Shown: positions 50,060 to 60,929 of the stretch, one piece after another
How the letters are laid out: every line of letters begins with the position of its first letter
Position numbering within the stretch: the stretch's first letter is position 1
Source of the DNA: Actinernus sp. WN-2022
Taxonomy: Eukaryota; Cnidaria; Anthozoa; Actiniaria; Actinernidae
NCBI GenBank assembly: GCA_030867875.1
Contig: JAOWCC010000655.1
Location: 6,673,083-6,737,082, forward strand
Direction: 5' to 3'
Length of the DNA: 64,000 bases
Made by a program: the position numbers and the translations under genes
Notes under the pieces: generated by a model
Told to the model about the DNA's origin: nothing
Seen by the model: the letters and a program-made list of their open reading frames with translations, nothing else
Database searches by the model: none

Positions 50060-50539
50060 TCAAATCGCCTGCCACACCTTGGAAGAAGCGCCATCGAATG
50101 GTGCGCCTACCTTTTCCTCTCCCTCGAGCGTGCCATCTCTCTCGTCGAGAATAGAGGCTGCTTCTCGAGCTAGACTCCGTTCCAATGGCTCACCACGAGG
50201 CTTTTGCTGGAACCGCCGGATAGCTCGTCGCATATGAGGCAAACGTCTTCGAGGATTCGCTATAGTCCGTTCTTCGACAGCTTTTGCCCTTAGGCTTGCC
50301 GCAACCTCCTCATCCAACTGTTTGGTTTCACGCGCGCGTTGGGCACGTTTGTGTGGATTTTCAGGATCACCTCGAAGGGCTGGGAACCTACCTGTTTGGT
50401 CGGCTCGTTTGATTCTGTTCTCCCATTCGAGAGTGCGGGCCTCAGCTATTGCCTGAACGAGCCTGGCTTTGTTGAGCCTGGAGATACCTCGCAGCCCAAA
50501 TCGCTTTGCTTGCCTGCGTGCTTCTTCGAGGGTCACCAT
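50060..50539 (-). CDS. basic protein with SAP/Rho-N-like N-terminus
   Basis: 159 residues from ATG 50,539. Residues 1-35 (LEEARRQAKRFGLRGISRLN...LVQAI) match the helix-extended-helix pattern of Rho-N/SAP-like nucleic-acid binding domains. The rest is strongly Arg/Glu-rich and helical (RRRLPHMRRAIRRFQQKPRG). It overlaps the PolB N-terminal frame slightly. Candidate DNA-binding or terminal-protein-like factor; that role is a guess. First gene inside the right TIR. Confidence 0.55.
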   Translation of the reverse strand: MVTLEEARRQAKRFGLRGISRLNKARLVQAIAEARTLEWENRIKRADQTGRFPALRGDPENPHKRAQRARETKQLDEEVAASLRAKAVEERTIANPRRRLPHMRRAIRRFQQKPRGEPLERSLAREAASILDERDGTLEGEEKVGAPFDGASSKVWQAI

Positions 50540-50612
50540 CTTCTACCTTGCGTGTTGACGAACGTCGATGTCGCGGGGCGAAGAACACACAATCGGTGTC
50601 GATATACTATAT

Positions 50613-50907
50613 GCTAAATAATATCTCTAATAGATTCTCAAGTTTTGGATTTTTAGGTGCAAGAATGTCTAGGGACAATTTGGGTGTTGCGAGAGAATTT
50701 CGATCCTTAGGATCCCAGTAGTATATCCGGAGTCAAAACTGATACCACTTTTTGTTGTGCAACAAAAGGATGTTTTGGAGGTCTTCGTTCGTTTTTGTTG
50801 AAAACATCGACAATTTGTTGAAAAACATCAAAAAGACCTACAAATCCATAACATTCTGTTTGTTGCGCAACAAAAAGTGGTATCATTTTGACTCCGGATA
50901 TACTACT
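50613..50907 (-). repeat. right TIR of Polinton B with interrupted palindrome
   Basis: Inverse of 34,406-34,585. The terminal palindrome is present, but its loop holds about 95 extra bases (about 50,767-50,862) absent from the left end. Outer arm AGTAGTATATCCGGAGTCAA ends at 50,907. Confidence 0.9.
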
Positions 50908-50912
50908 CCCAG

Positions 50913-51500
50913 AATCCATTTGGATTTTGTTTTGTTATTGTTCAACAGCCACAAATGTCACTTTTATTGTTGGAAGTATTGAGACAAACATGACACCCTG
51001 CCTAGTTGAGTAAAGCATCTAGTAAAAGGCATTTTGATTTAGACTGTTAGAAAATATACATGCACATGCATGTTTTATTGTTCCGGTTTTAAGACTCTGA
51101 TTTTCATGAAGTAGTTGTATGTTTCAGATTTCAATATTACAATATAATCTTGGAGTAGATTTGTGGTTTATATTTTTACTTGCCTCCATTGCAGATGTAA
51201 AGTGAACTGTAAAGTGAACTGCAAAAAACTGCTATGTAAAAAAAACACCAGATGCACCAAGGCCATGTTTGCACATGGATGATTTAAAGAGGTGAATGAG
51301 TTACAGAAGTAAAGTTTGTATTGTCCTGAATGACATTTACTGAGCTTGTAACTCATTCACTTCAATAAACTGTCTAAGTGTATTAACAAGACCTGAGTTA
51401 AACTCAAGTGTACATGTACATATTTTATGACTTTTTAAACTGATAGATACATAAACATGGTGTACTGATTGTTATTTTTTTGATTTCTTAATAAAAGTGT
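50913..51500. other. gene-free interior of the alpha-kinase element
   Basis: AT-rich, with ACTGTAAAGTGAACT duplicated near 51,200 and AATAAA-type signals. Lies between the convergent kinase and the minus-strand remnant. Confidence 0.5.
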
Positions 51501-51502
51501 TA

Positions 51503-51987
51503 TCAGTTATTGAGTAATGCTACAGGAAAACGACTTTGTAGGTACAAGTATGCATCCATGACATCCTTAGGTTCTACTTCCTCTGGTGATGGGATAATTT
51601 CTTCACAAGCTTTACGTAAGTCTGGATCAAGAAAGTCAGATTCTGTATCTAATACTCCAGAATGCTGTGCAACATCTTCCAGTTCATCTTCTGTAACAGG
51701 CCAACCTGCATTATATAGAGTAATCAGAATATAAACATATCTAATTACATTTTCTTTCAGGTAATATGGGTGGATATTTTGCAAGTTGTGGATGTATTGT
51801 TCCAAGCCCCACGTGCACCACTGGGGCGATGAAAAATGCGAGCAATGAGTAAAATGTCCACCGTATTGTCGAATTCTCGAAGTCTTCTATCTAGCGAACG
51901 GAAACTCCAGGCATACAGCGGATAGTCTCTTTGTAGAAAGTCCAGTATTTCTTTTCGCTTTAAACCTCGACTCACATATTTAGTCAT
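51503..51987 (-). pseudogene. transposase/integrase-like remnant (core deleted)
   Basis: The N-terminal block from ATG 51,987 (TKYVSRGLKRKEILDFLQRD...SLDRRLREFD) looks like a helix-turn-helix region. The C-terminal block (51,503-51,730) reads GWPVTEDELEDVAQHSGVLD and DPDLRKACEEIIPSPEEVEP and ends VALLNN. A CAG acceptor-like site precedes the latter (51,731). The middle has no DDE motifs, so the catalytic core seems deleted. The pattern recalls integrase-core-domain transposon proteins annotated widely in cnidarians and fish; this is recollection, not a search. It may be the transposase of the TIR element. Confidence 0.5.
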
Positions 51988-52018
51988 ATCTTCCCTCAGT
52001 TCTAGGTCTTCTCATCGC

Positions 52019-52459
52019 TAACCTGAGTATCAGTCCCTCTCTCCCTTCCTTTTCACCACCCCTCCCCTCTAAGGAAGGAAGGGAAAGAGGGCCTGACACA
52101 ATTCTTTGCATGGCCGGCTTCCGCCTCTCGCGCCATTTTAAGACAAAAATCCAGACGTGATTGACGGTTTTGTCTAATTTGTTTAATTTTTAATTAAAAT
52201 CCAGACGTGTGATTGACGTTTTTGTCTAATTTGTTTCACTTTAATTAAAATTTAGAAATATAATTGACGTTTATGTCAATCAAAAGTCATGATCCTGTTT
52301 CTTTTGTTTTTCTGACCAATGAAGGAAAAAGCCAGAATATGGCTTTTTAGCAAGCGGCCAGGCAAAGAATTGTGTCAGGCCCTCTTTCCCTTCCTTTCTT
52401 AGGGGGGAGGGGGGAGGGGTGATGGAAAGGAAGTGGGAGAGGGACTGATACTCAGGTTA
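52019..52459. mobile_element. TAACCTGAGTATCAG MITE with 9-bp target duplication
   Basis: Ends TAACCTGAGTATCAGTCCCT and inverse, flanked by TCTCATCGC (52,010-52,018; 52,460-52,468). 441 bp, inverted for about 90 bp each side. A 9-bp duplication suggests MULE mobilisation. Confidence 0.9.
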
Positions 52460-52476
52460 TCTCATCGCCATCTTGG

Positions 52477-52830
52477 ATAGCCCGAACCTGAAACCCAGTC
52501 TCCAATGACAGAGGCGCGCCGTGATGCATTCTGGTCTATGGCAACGATAGGCCATGCACATTTTTATTTTGTTTTCACTTTCATTTCGATTCGTTTTGAT
52601 TTTGTTTTGTTTGATTTTGTTTTTGTTTGATTTTTTAAAATTTTATTTGCTTTTAATTTTATTCTTGTTTTGTTTTAGTTTTGATTTGATTTTGTTTTCA
52701 TTTTTGATTTTTTTTTTTTTTTTTTTCTAAAAAAATTAAAACGAAACATGTTTTTCTCTTTTTTGTTAAAAATAAAAATAAAAATTCAAAAATAATACAA
52801 AATTGCTTATGGAAATCATAGGCCACCATA
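52477..52830 (-). repeat. right TIR of the alpha-kinase element
   Basis: See 32,616-32,960. Followed by GAGGTG at 52,831-52,836. Confidence 0.9.
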
Positions 52831-52944
52831 GAGGTGGGAGGAAGTGAGCGGACGACCTCGACCGTCTGAAAATCAGGCTAGAAAATTTGGCGATGTAAAA
52901 TAATGGCGTCGGTCGGCTTCGGCCTTAAAAGTGATCAAGAACAA

Positions 52945-53069
52945 CGTGGATGAAGTTTTCGCCTTCAATGAAAAACATAACAGTAACAATGAACTCGACA
53001 GCGAGCCTGAAAGGATGTTTATCGAAGAAGAAGAGTCTGAAGTTTACCATGAACGACGAGTAATTGAGG
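52945..53069 (+). CDS. possible 5' exon
   Basis: A charged frame (NNVDEVFAFNEKHNSNNELD then EEEESEVYHERRVIE) ends at a strong donor GAG/GTAAGT (53,069-53,075). No start codon or partner exon is identified in that frame. Could be a first exon of a transposase or host gene. Confidence 0.25.
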
Positions 53070-53350
53070 TAAGTTTGGAGAGCATGCACGCTTGAAAATG
53101 AAGGCAGCCAAATTGAACGAAACCAATTGAACGTGTTTGGATTTCTTTGTTACGGTTTGAATAACATAATTATACACCTGAACTATATCTTAATGGAGAA
53201 TTTAGAGAAGTTTTCAAGTGATCTTTTTCAGTGGCACTGCACTCTGCAGTGGCGTTACTTGTATTCTGCAGTTTAGCCGCAAAAATTATTACAACTTCGT
53301 TCCGTTTTGCGAAAATATGCTAGGACTCAGGCAGACCTGGCCGAGAAACT

Positions 53351-56057
53351 TAGGGCCCGTTTACAAGGGTTAATTACCCTAGCACGTAGGGTCAAAGATA
53401 GCCCGGGGTTACAAGCAAAATGATTCAGTAGGGTTACGGGCCTGGGCCTGGCCTATCAACTCAACAAGTCTTTTACAAATATATTCTTCATTTGGAAAGC
53501 CGTTTCTTATATAAAAATGTCATACTAATGAATGAAAACATATGCTACTAATATTACTCTTCCACTTTTCTTTCATTTTAATCCGGTTCAAACAGATCTA
53601 TGGAATTGATTTTGATTTTACTGATCATGACCTGTGATTGTACATGTATGCGAAACGCTTGGCTCGCGACCGGCGTGTCTAAAACGCAGGTAACGGGTAG
53701 CAGGTAACGGGTAACGGCTAGGTTAAATTTATTTGTTCAGTAGAACAATACAAAAATTGTCCGGTGTTATTTTTTTTTAAAAAGAAGAAAAATACTCGCT
53801 TTGATATACACCGTTATCCTGACCAGTGATAACCATGATTGGAAATGGATGTGTGGCTGAGGTAAGCAGCTGTTAGTGGGGCGGCTAGCGTTACGCGACG
53901 ACCCAGGCTAAGAATGGCTCTGAAGGAGTTACAATCATGGATAAAAAATGTTGGGACAGTCAACAAAAATTACTCAGTATTATATGAAAATAAAAATTAA
54001 TATCTAACGCAAAGTTAACACAGCTGCAGCTTCCCAAACCAGTGAAGCAATTTTCAGATTGAAGGTGTTCAAAGAGGGGCCGGAGTGGGAGTTAAATGAA
54101 TGGACAGTCTATTAAAGTGACCAGAGTCCACAATCATTGTTCAAAGCTAAGATACGGATTTCGACGTAGATTGTTATAACCAATTCTTGCATCGATTAAC
54201 CACATACTTGGGCACAATGTTCATGGATAATCTATCTTCCATATTCCCGAAGTAGATATTAAGCAAGCGATTAATTTAATGATAAAATTTTGGGAGACGT
54301 TTTGGTGATCTTTTTAATAAAATTGGATCGCTTTAAAATGCATCGGACAACATAAAGACACAGAGACTGATCAATACAATAAGTAAACTTTATTCTGAAG
54401 TCAACAGTTCAAATCTGCCTTATCGATTTGAGTAAAACTCGTCCATCACTGATCATAATATATCACTGGAAAGATCGAACCATTTACGTCCTTTTTAATG
54501 CAAACATTTTAGAGTAGAACATTTCTCTAAATGTATTACTCTGTAAAATGGAGTGTTTGTAAAAAAAAATCAATTTATACATTCACAGACATTTTGTAAA
54601 AGTAAAGTCTGTATATTGCTCATATTTTACAACTGACAGTTTACATAGTTCTTCAAAGTCTGCATGTAACTCGGCCGGTTCGAGTTTTCCAGTGTATTTT
54701 AAAAAGTGTATGTTCCAAACTTTTTAAAAAGTTACAGTTCGATGATCAAAGTAAAAAAGCCACTTATCCAGACGTGTATTACATTCATCCACCGGCTATA
54801 TTTACGGTAGATAAAACTAGTTCCCTTACTCAACAAACCAAACGTGATATACGTTAATTTTACTCAGTCGTCAATGTTCGCTGTGTTCACGCTTTTTGCT
54901 CACTTGAAAATCACGGACGATCCAATTAATGCAATATGTAGTAATTAAACTTCATGTTTTCTAAAACACGTTTTATTTTTATTAGTATTTTCGGTTTAAA
55001 AGATCAGCTTCGCTAAAGATGAAAAGCAGTCATCATGATCAGCCATCACCAACATTCAAAATTAAAACCAAAAACTCTAAAATTATAACATTGTATTTAT
55101 AATTCGTACGTAACTATCATAAAAACATACCAGACATATGCCAACCCAGGTTGATCAGAACTCATAACTGTTATTTGTGTATTCACTAAGAAAGCACCTT
55201 GATTCAATATTATTTGTGATTGCCGTATAGCTTATGTGACCAAGCGTTAAAGAGAAAATTTCTGCATAAAAATCGATATTTTGCTCAGCTATCTTTGACG
55301 ACGCTAAAATGAACGTTTGTTTTAACTCAACTAAAGGGAGGTATTTGGACAGTAGTATCTGATGCCAGTAATAATACATAAACAAAGATTTGTAAGTCTG
55401 GTCTTTGTATGTTAGTCGCTTTACGAAGAGAAGAATACAGATGTAATTAAGTATTCCGATCTCGTATGTATCAGCTATGTACCTAAGACATATTTGTCTC
55501 TTTTTTCCATACACACCGTAAACGGGTGCCAGATAATATTTTTGTACTTATATAATTAAAAAAAAACTTTCATCTATCTGTTACCCGTTACCCGCTACCC
55601 GTTACCTGCATTTTAGACACGCCGGCTCGCGACCGCCAAAATCATTCATATATCAAGCATTAAGAGAACAACATGGCGGACTGTAGAGTTTTGGCGGGTT
55701 TTGGTGGGCTAACATTGATTCTTCTTTCTGTGGTTCCCTTTATTGCAGCTGTCTAGTATCCTAAGATGTTGTTATCTTACCTACTACAATGTAATTGTTA
55801 GAGAACTCCAGAAACTCGCAATGTAATTAATCGTTAGAGAACTCCAGAAACTTGCAATGTGAAATTTGGCTCTATACTATAGTCTTTAGTCTAGAATAAA
55901 GTTGACCTTTCCAGGCGGGTTACCCTAGCAAACCGTTTACAAAGGCAAAACATAGCACCCGAGTTGAGTTGCCCGCCTGCTTGTATACACATCGCTAAAA
56001 ATAAGAGAAAATGACCCAGCACTTAAGGGTAACCCCTTTCCTTGTAAACAGGCCCTA
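53351..56057. mobile_element. TAGGGCCCGTTTACAAGG TIR element containing another element
   Basis: Ends TAGGGCCCGTTTACAAGGGT and CCTTGTAAACAGGCCCTA. Subterminal GGGTTACCCTAGC-like motifs on both sides. The 53,671-55,624 element is nested inside. Confidence 0.65.
53671..55624. mobile_element. 1.95-kb MULE-like non-autonomous element
   Basis: TIRs begin CGGCGTGTCTAAAACGCAGG and continue with AGGTAACGGGTA repeats. The 9-bp target duplication is GCTCGCGAC (53,662-53,670; 55,625-55,633). Only a weak 119-codon minus ORF (55,155-55,514), hydrophobic and unrecognised, lies inside; it is probably chance. Confidence 0.85.
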
Positions 56058-57340
56058 AATAAAAGACGCAAACAATGATATTTTGAGTTAATTGTTTACA
56101 TAATTATACTAGATACCCCAATCACTGAACTCTAGCCATTTATACATACAGTCCCGTACGAAAATTTCGAGCCTGACAGAGACAAAATCCGGCCTGAATC
56201 CGGCAGGAATACTGCTGCTAGAGCCAAATATCGGCCAAATACGAACCTGACAAAAAAACTGTCAGGTTGGCGCTAGAGAGTCAAACAAATGTTATGCTCA
56301 TGTCATGGCCATGTTAGGTTTGACGACAGACTAACACGAGCACGACAAGAGCACAACAGCATTTGGAATATTTTAAAATTTGAACAGCCTGGCTTCACAG
56401 CCTGACATGAGACTGAAACGAGCCAGACAAGAAATGGGCACAACAATATTTAAATTAAGTGTGCATTGCACCGTTACGAATTATAAAACTACTAGACCTT
56501 ACAGCCAGACAAGAAATGGGCATGACAGTCACACGAAATGGAAATTAAATAGCGTGCACCGGCACGTACGAATTATAAAACATATGCAATGCTAAATTAA
56601 GCTGGTTTTTTTCGACATGTTCATGATTTAGGTTTGGTAGTTTCGTTACTAGTAGCTTTGACCATTAATTGGATCAACTTCCATATAGCCAAATCAAAAG
56701 CAATGATGGGTATTTTGACTTCTTTATTTAGCCTGACCGGACACTTTAGCATGGGATCGAAATTATCTCCGATTCTTATAATATGTGCAGTATTGAATAA
56801 ACAGTAACTGATATTGAGTGTATAACTATATATAGGAATGTGGGGTCAAATGAAAGAATGCATATTTGAACCATAGTTGATATCGTTTACCAGAGTATAG
56901 CCCTAGTTAATTTAAGTTTCATTGGCTTAACTCCGAGATCTGATGATTGAGTCAATTACGGTTACTGAAATGCGTTTTTGGCGCTCATTTTGTAGTTCCA
57001 CTGAGCGAGTGACTGCAACTGAACTGATCCAAAACTAAGGTGCTCTACTCTAAAACGTTACTGAGTTTTGTGTCCAACGGGAGACGTCCAAGTTGTTACA
57101 AAATGTCATATATTGTACGCCTGCCTCTATTTTGATTCTGACTAAAGTGAGTGTTCTGCCAAAGAACAAAATGTTGATTGCAAGGCCCAGGGTGAAGTGG
57201 AAGTAGACTGGCGAACGACAAGGCTGATAGCAACCGTTCTCAGGGCTGAGGGAAGAGGTAAGCAATCCATTTGTGATATACATCAATTTTGAATAAGGTC
57301 AAGTTTACTTGGATTGTTTTGTCAGGAGTCGGAATGAATT
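56058..57340. other. gene-free; GCCTGACA/GCCAGACAAG motifs
   Basis: Around 56,170-56,520 the motifs GCCTGACA and CAAGAAATGGGCA recur. They resemble inverted forms of the GTCAGGCTG/TCTTGTCATGC repeats at 60,470-60,745. No gene. Confidence 0.4.
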
Positions 57341-57346
57341 CTCATC

Positions 57347-58860
57347 ATGAAGGGAAAGCATACTGTGAGAAGATTTTTGGTGCGCCTAAAGCGCACTGCC
57401 CCTGGTCCAGATGAGTTGCCATATTGGTTATGGAAGAACTTCGCTCACTATCTTGCACCTGTTGTCACGAAGGTGTTTAATTGTTCTCTTAGACACCAGT
57501 CAGTCCCACTCCTCTGGAAGCTTGCCAATGTGTCGCCTATTCCCAAAGAATCCCCTCTCACTACGTGTAACCAGCTGAGGCCAATATCTCTTACGAACAT
57601 CATCATGAGGCTTTTTGAAAGGCTTGTATACAAGCAGGAACTATCCACTGCATTGAAATCCGTAATTGGCTCTGATCAGTTCGCGTACAAAGAAAATCAT
57701 AACTCCACTATGGCTCTCATTAAATGTTATCATAATTGGTTAAATTGGTTAGATAAGGATATAGACTTTGTTCGAGTCTTTTCTTTTGATTTCAGTAAGG
57801 CTTTTGACACGGTGTCCCATGATATAGTATGCAATAAGCTTAAGTCACTCAATATTAACCCATATGTTACCAACTGGATCATCAGTTTCCTTAGTAATAG
57901 AAAACAAAGGGTTGTTGTAGATGGTGTGTCTACAGAGTTTGTCTGTATTAACAGAGGTGTTCCACAGCGGACTGTCCTTGGCCCTGTATTGTTTTCCATT
58001 ATGGTAAATGATATTGTGGCTGTGAACCCATGTAGGAATATATTAATTAAGTATGCAGATGACATGACCCTAAGTGTGTCTCAAAATAATCTCATGACAT
58101 TAAACATCAGTAAAACATGGGAGATGGTAGTTAGGGGCAAGAAATGTAAGCCTCTACCGGATCCAGTACCTACAATAGAGAGAAAAACCTCGCTTAAATT
58201 ACTTGGCGTTACTTTTAATGAAGATCCTTGTAATTGGGATTTACATATAGACAATCTGCTACACAAAGCTAGTATGTAAGTTCTATGGCTATTCTTCACA
58301 AGAACTTACTACTTTATTTGAAAGTTTAATTATGTCTTTATTTAAGTATGCTATTGAGGTATGGGCCTGCGCCTATGAGGATAAATACCTAAGTCGTATC
58401 GACAAATTTTGTAGAAGAGCCATTAGATTCGGCTATACAACAAAATATGTACCAATTACTGACATCATTAGAGAAAGGGACTTTAAACTTTGGAAGAAAA
58501 TTATTCTAAATCCTAATCACCCCCTTTATGATCTACTTCCGCAAAAGAGAACAAGACAGTTACGCGACCGTGGCCATAATTTTATTTTACCTCGTGTCCG
58601 TACTGAACGTTTTAAACGAACTTACATTAATAGATGCCTTTTTAACTTTATTTAATTTTATCATGTTCATTTCTGTAGTGGATACGCAAAATATTTCTAA
58701 ATCATTTTAAATAATTTCTTTAGACTATACATTTTTCTCTGTATTATTATTATATTTAATTATTAGAATTTATATACTTTTTAAAACTATTCTTAGCATA
58801 TTTGTAAACTCGCACGTCTGTTGCTAGTATTTGTTAATAAAGACTTATTATTATTATTAA
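57347..58860 (+). pseudogene. 5'-truncated CR1/jockey-like non-LTR retrotransposon
   Basis: RT domain with GPDELPYWLWK, SLTNIIMRLFERL, FDFSKAFDTVSH and YADD box KYADDMTLS; the conserved GVPQG is GVPQR. About 60 residues seem missing after the YADD block. The thumb follows (SLKLLGVTFNEDP). A frameshift/stop at 58,279 precedes the C-terminal part 58,332-58,655 (LFKYAIEVWACAYEDKYLSR). The 3' end has AATAAA and a TTATTATTATT tail, as in CR1/L2 clades. No 5' ORF or endonuclease is present. Confidence 0.85.
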
Positions 58861-59081
58861 AAATCAACAAAAATACAAAATTGTAGGGGTCTGCCATTTA
58901 GCAAGCTCTCATTGACTAGTTGATCTACAGCCCAACCAATTAACTACATTTAAATACATTATACGTGCTACCTGGCTCGATTAACCTGCAGGTTATTCTA
59001 GGTTAGCTCATACTTAAAACTTATTTTAATTCACCTTTTTTTTTTCTCACAATATTGTAAACCTTTATGAGTATAAATAAA

Positions 59082-59106
59082 TATATTGTTGTTGTTGTTG
59101 TTGTTG
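59082..59106. repeat. TTG microsatellite
   Basis: (GTT)8 run following AATAAATATAT; may be the 3' tail of another retrotransposon fragment. Confidence 0.7.
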
Positions 59107-59580
59107 ATCACATTTACTCTCTGAGTGCCTCTGATTTGAGTCGTTTTAGTTTCCATTTTTAAACTGAATTTCTCTATTGCTCTGGTGAAAGTTGGTGCTA
59201 AATAATATTATTACATGTATCATGTAATTTTGTAATCAACTTTCTCACAACCTTCCTGAATAGAAGCACCCTCAGAAATGATGATTACCACAGCACAAAA
59301 AAGGGGCCAGCACATCTTCTCAGTCGACAAGTTTGTTGTTTTTACCACTGAGGAGTTGGCGCGTTCCTGTTGTCAAGGGATTCTCAACAACATGCCCTCT
59401 ATGAGAGAAAATGCACGAACCAAAGCAGCCTCGTCTTGATGCAGCGGTTAAAACCGCTAATGTAAAGGTATGTACACAAATGCGACATTTTAGTTGTTTC
59501 CTCGGAGATCATAGGCCGCTCGCCCTATTCTCGTGCGGCCAAAAAAGCGGGGGGAAAACCAGAAACGCTAATGCTACGCA

Positions 59581-60069
59581 GGCATATAAAAACAATACAC
59601 TTAATTACGAAATACAATAACTGCACGTGAAAATGCCTGCAGTCACCTACATTTCAAGCATTGTCTGGAAAAAAATAATGTGAAAATCCCAAAGTTTACG
59701 TTTACAAGAGAACGCAAAAGAAAGTAAAATCACTCTGTTTTTCGTTCGCCGTTAGCAAAACTTTATGCTTATCATATTTTTCGAAGACCTGGATGTGAAA
59801 CGTAATTAAAAGCGAATAAAGGAACTAGCTAGCAAACACCATATTTTGGGAGAAAACACTACTCAAACACTTCCTCTTCTATTTTCCCTCGTGTCCACAG
59901 CAGATTTTCGAAAAATATAGACTATAGAATTCCTTTCACGCCGAACGTCTTTATAACGTACAATTTGGGGTTTTCACGTCGTGTTTTTGCAAAGAATGGT
60001 GAAAATGTAGGCGACTGCGTGCATTTTCACGTGTTGTATTTTGTAATTAAGGCTATTGTTTTATGCCGT
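59581..60069. mobile_element. 489-bp foldback element
   Basis: Left arm around AATTACGAAATACAATAACT and CACGTGAAAATGCCTGCAGT is inverted at 60,000-60,069 (CGTGCATTTTCACGTGTTGT). No coding. Confidence 0.65.
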
Positions 60070-60469
60070 CGTCCAAGCTGTTGCCGTCGTGGTTGCTGAA
60101 GGTCCCTAATATCAGCTCCATGCAACACACACACTTTAAATATTTAATTGCATACAATAGCTGATATAAAACATATAAAACGGCTTAAATCCTGCAGTGA
60201 AAGGAATTGCCAAAATTGGACTATAGCCGTGGAGCGAAAAACAGTAAACACCAAATTTCCAATCGGGAGAAAACACTTTTCTACGGCCCGTCGCGTCACT
60301 GCCGTCGCCGTCCTGGTTGCTAAAGGTCCCTATTATGTGTAGTACGTGTCTTTGTTTATAATCTAATCGAATTGTTTCACTTTTCAATGATGTTTACGGT
60401 AATTTTTGACCTCTTCTTTTCTCTGTTAATTTTGCAGATTATGTGACTGCTTTCTGTATGGCTACGGCT

Positions 60470-60745
60470 GAACAATGTTTCACGCTCTTGTCATGTTCTT
60501 GATATGCTCTTGTCATGCTCCTGTTGTGCTCATGTTATGTTCTCATCCCCGATCAAGACGATTTTCATGTTCTGCTCGTGTCATGCTAATTCACGCTCTT
60601 GTCAGGCTGAATGACATGCTCTTGTCATGCTCCTGTTGTGCTCGTGTTACGTTCTCATCCCCGATCAAGACGATTTCCATGTTCTGCTCGTGTCATGCTA
60701 ATTTATGCTCTTGTCAGGCTGGGTGACATGCTCTTGTTATGCTAG
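60470..60745. repeat. ~127-bp tandem duplication rich in CTCTTGTCATGCTC
   Basis: ATGCTCTTGTCATGCTCCTG...CATCCCCGATCAAGACGATT appears twice (about 60,505 and 60,615). Confidence 0.8.
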
Positions 60746-60929
60746 TTACTATGGCGCGCCGTTTGTTTCAAAATTATTTATTACCGTTATTGACTTATTT
60801 TACCTACCTGTAATAAATTACCTTGAACCTTCATTCGACTTTACTACCTCATATCGTCAGTTTTACTACATTGATGTGTGGCGGTTTACTACCTTCATGA
60901 CCTTGATGTCATTATTGTAAGATATGTCT

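Larger units (their letters stand above)
34406..50907. mobile_element. Polinton/Maverick (adintovirus-like) element B, near complete
   Basis: 16.5 kb, flanked by CCCAG on both sides (34,401-34,405; 50,908-50,912), extendable to CCCAGA if the terminal A is shared. Termini start AGTAGTATATCC and end GGATATACTACT. It carries all Polinton hallmarks: pPolB, integrase, adenain-type protease, A32-like ATPase, double jelly-roll MCP and penton, plus virion accessory genes. Most ORFs are intact, so insertion was recent. PolB is broken and the MCP-pX-protease block is tandemly duplicated. Confidence 0.95.
32616..52830. mobile_element. alpha-kinase-bearing TIR element, split by Polinton B
   Basis: Inverted repeats of 345 bp (32,616-32,960) and 354 bp (52,477-52,830) begin TATGGTGGCCTATGATT. 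Directly outside both ends is GAGGTG (32,610-32,615 and 52,831-52,836), a 6-bp target duplication. Subtracting Polinton B (34,406-50,907) leaves about 3.7 kb, which encodes an alpha-kinase on + and a transposase-like remnant on -, in convergent arrangement. A 441-bp MITE also sits by the right TIR. This appears to be a distinct mobile element carrying a kinase. Confidence 0.8.

Noticed and set aside
59411..59468. First exon MHEPKQPRLDAAVKTANVK followed by GTATGT
   Set aside because: Short, no continuation found; could be chance.
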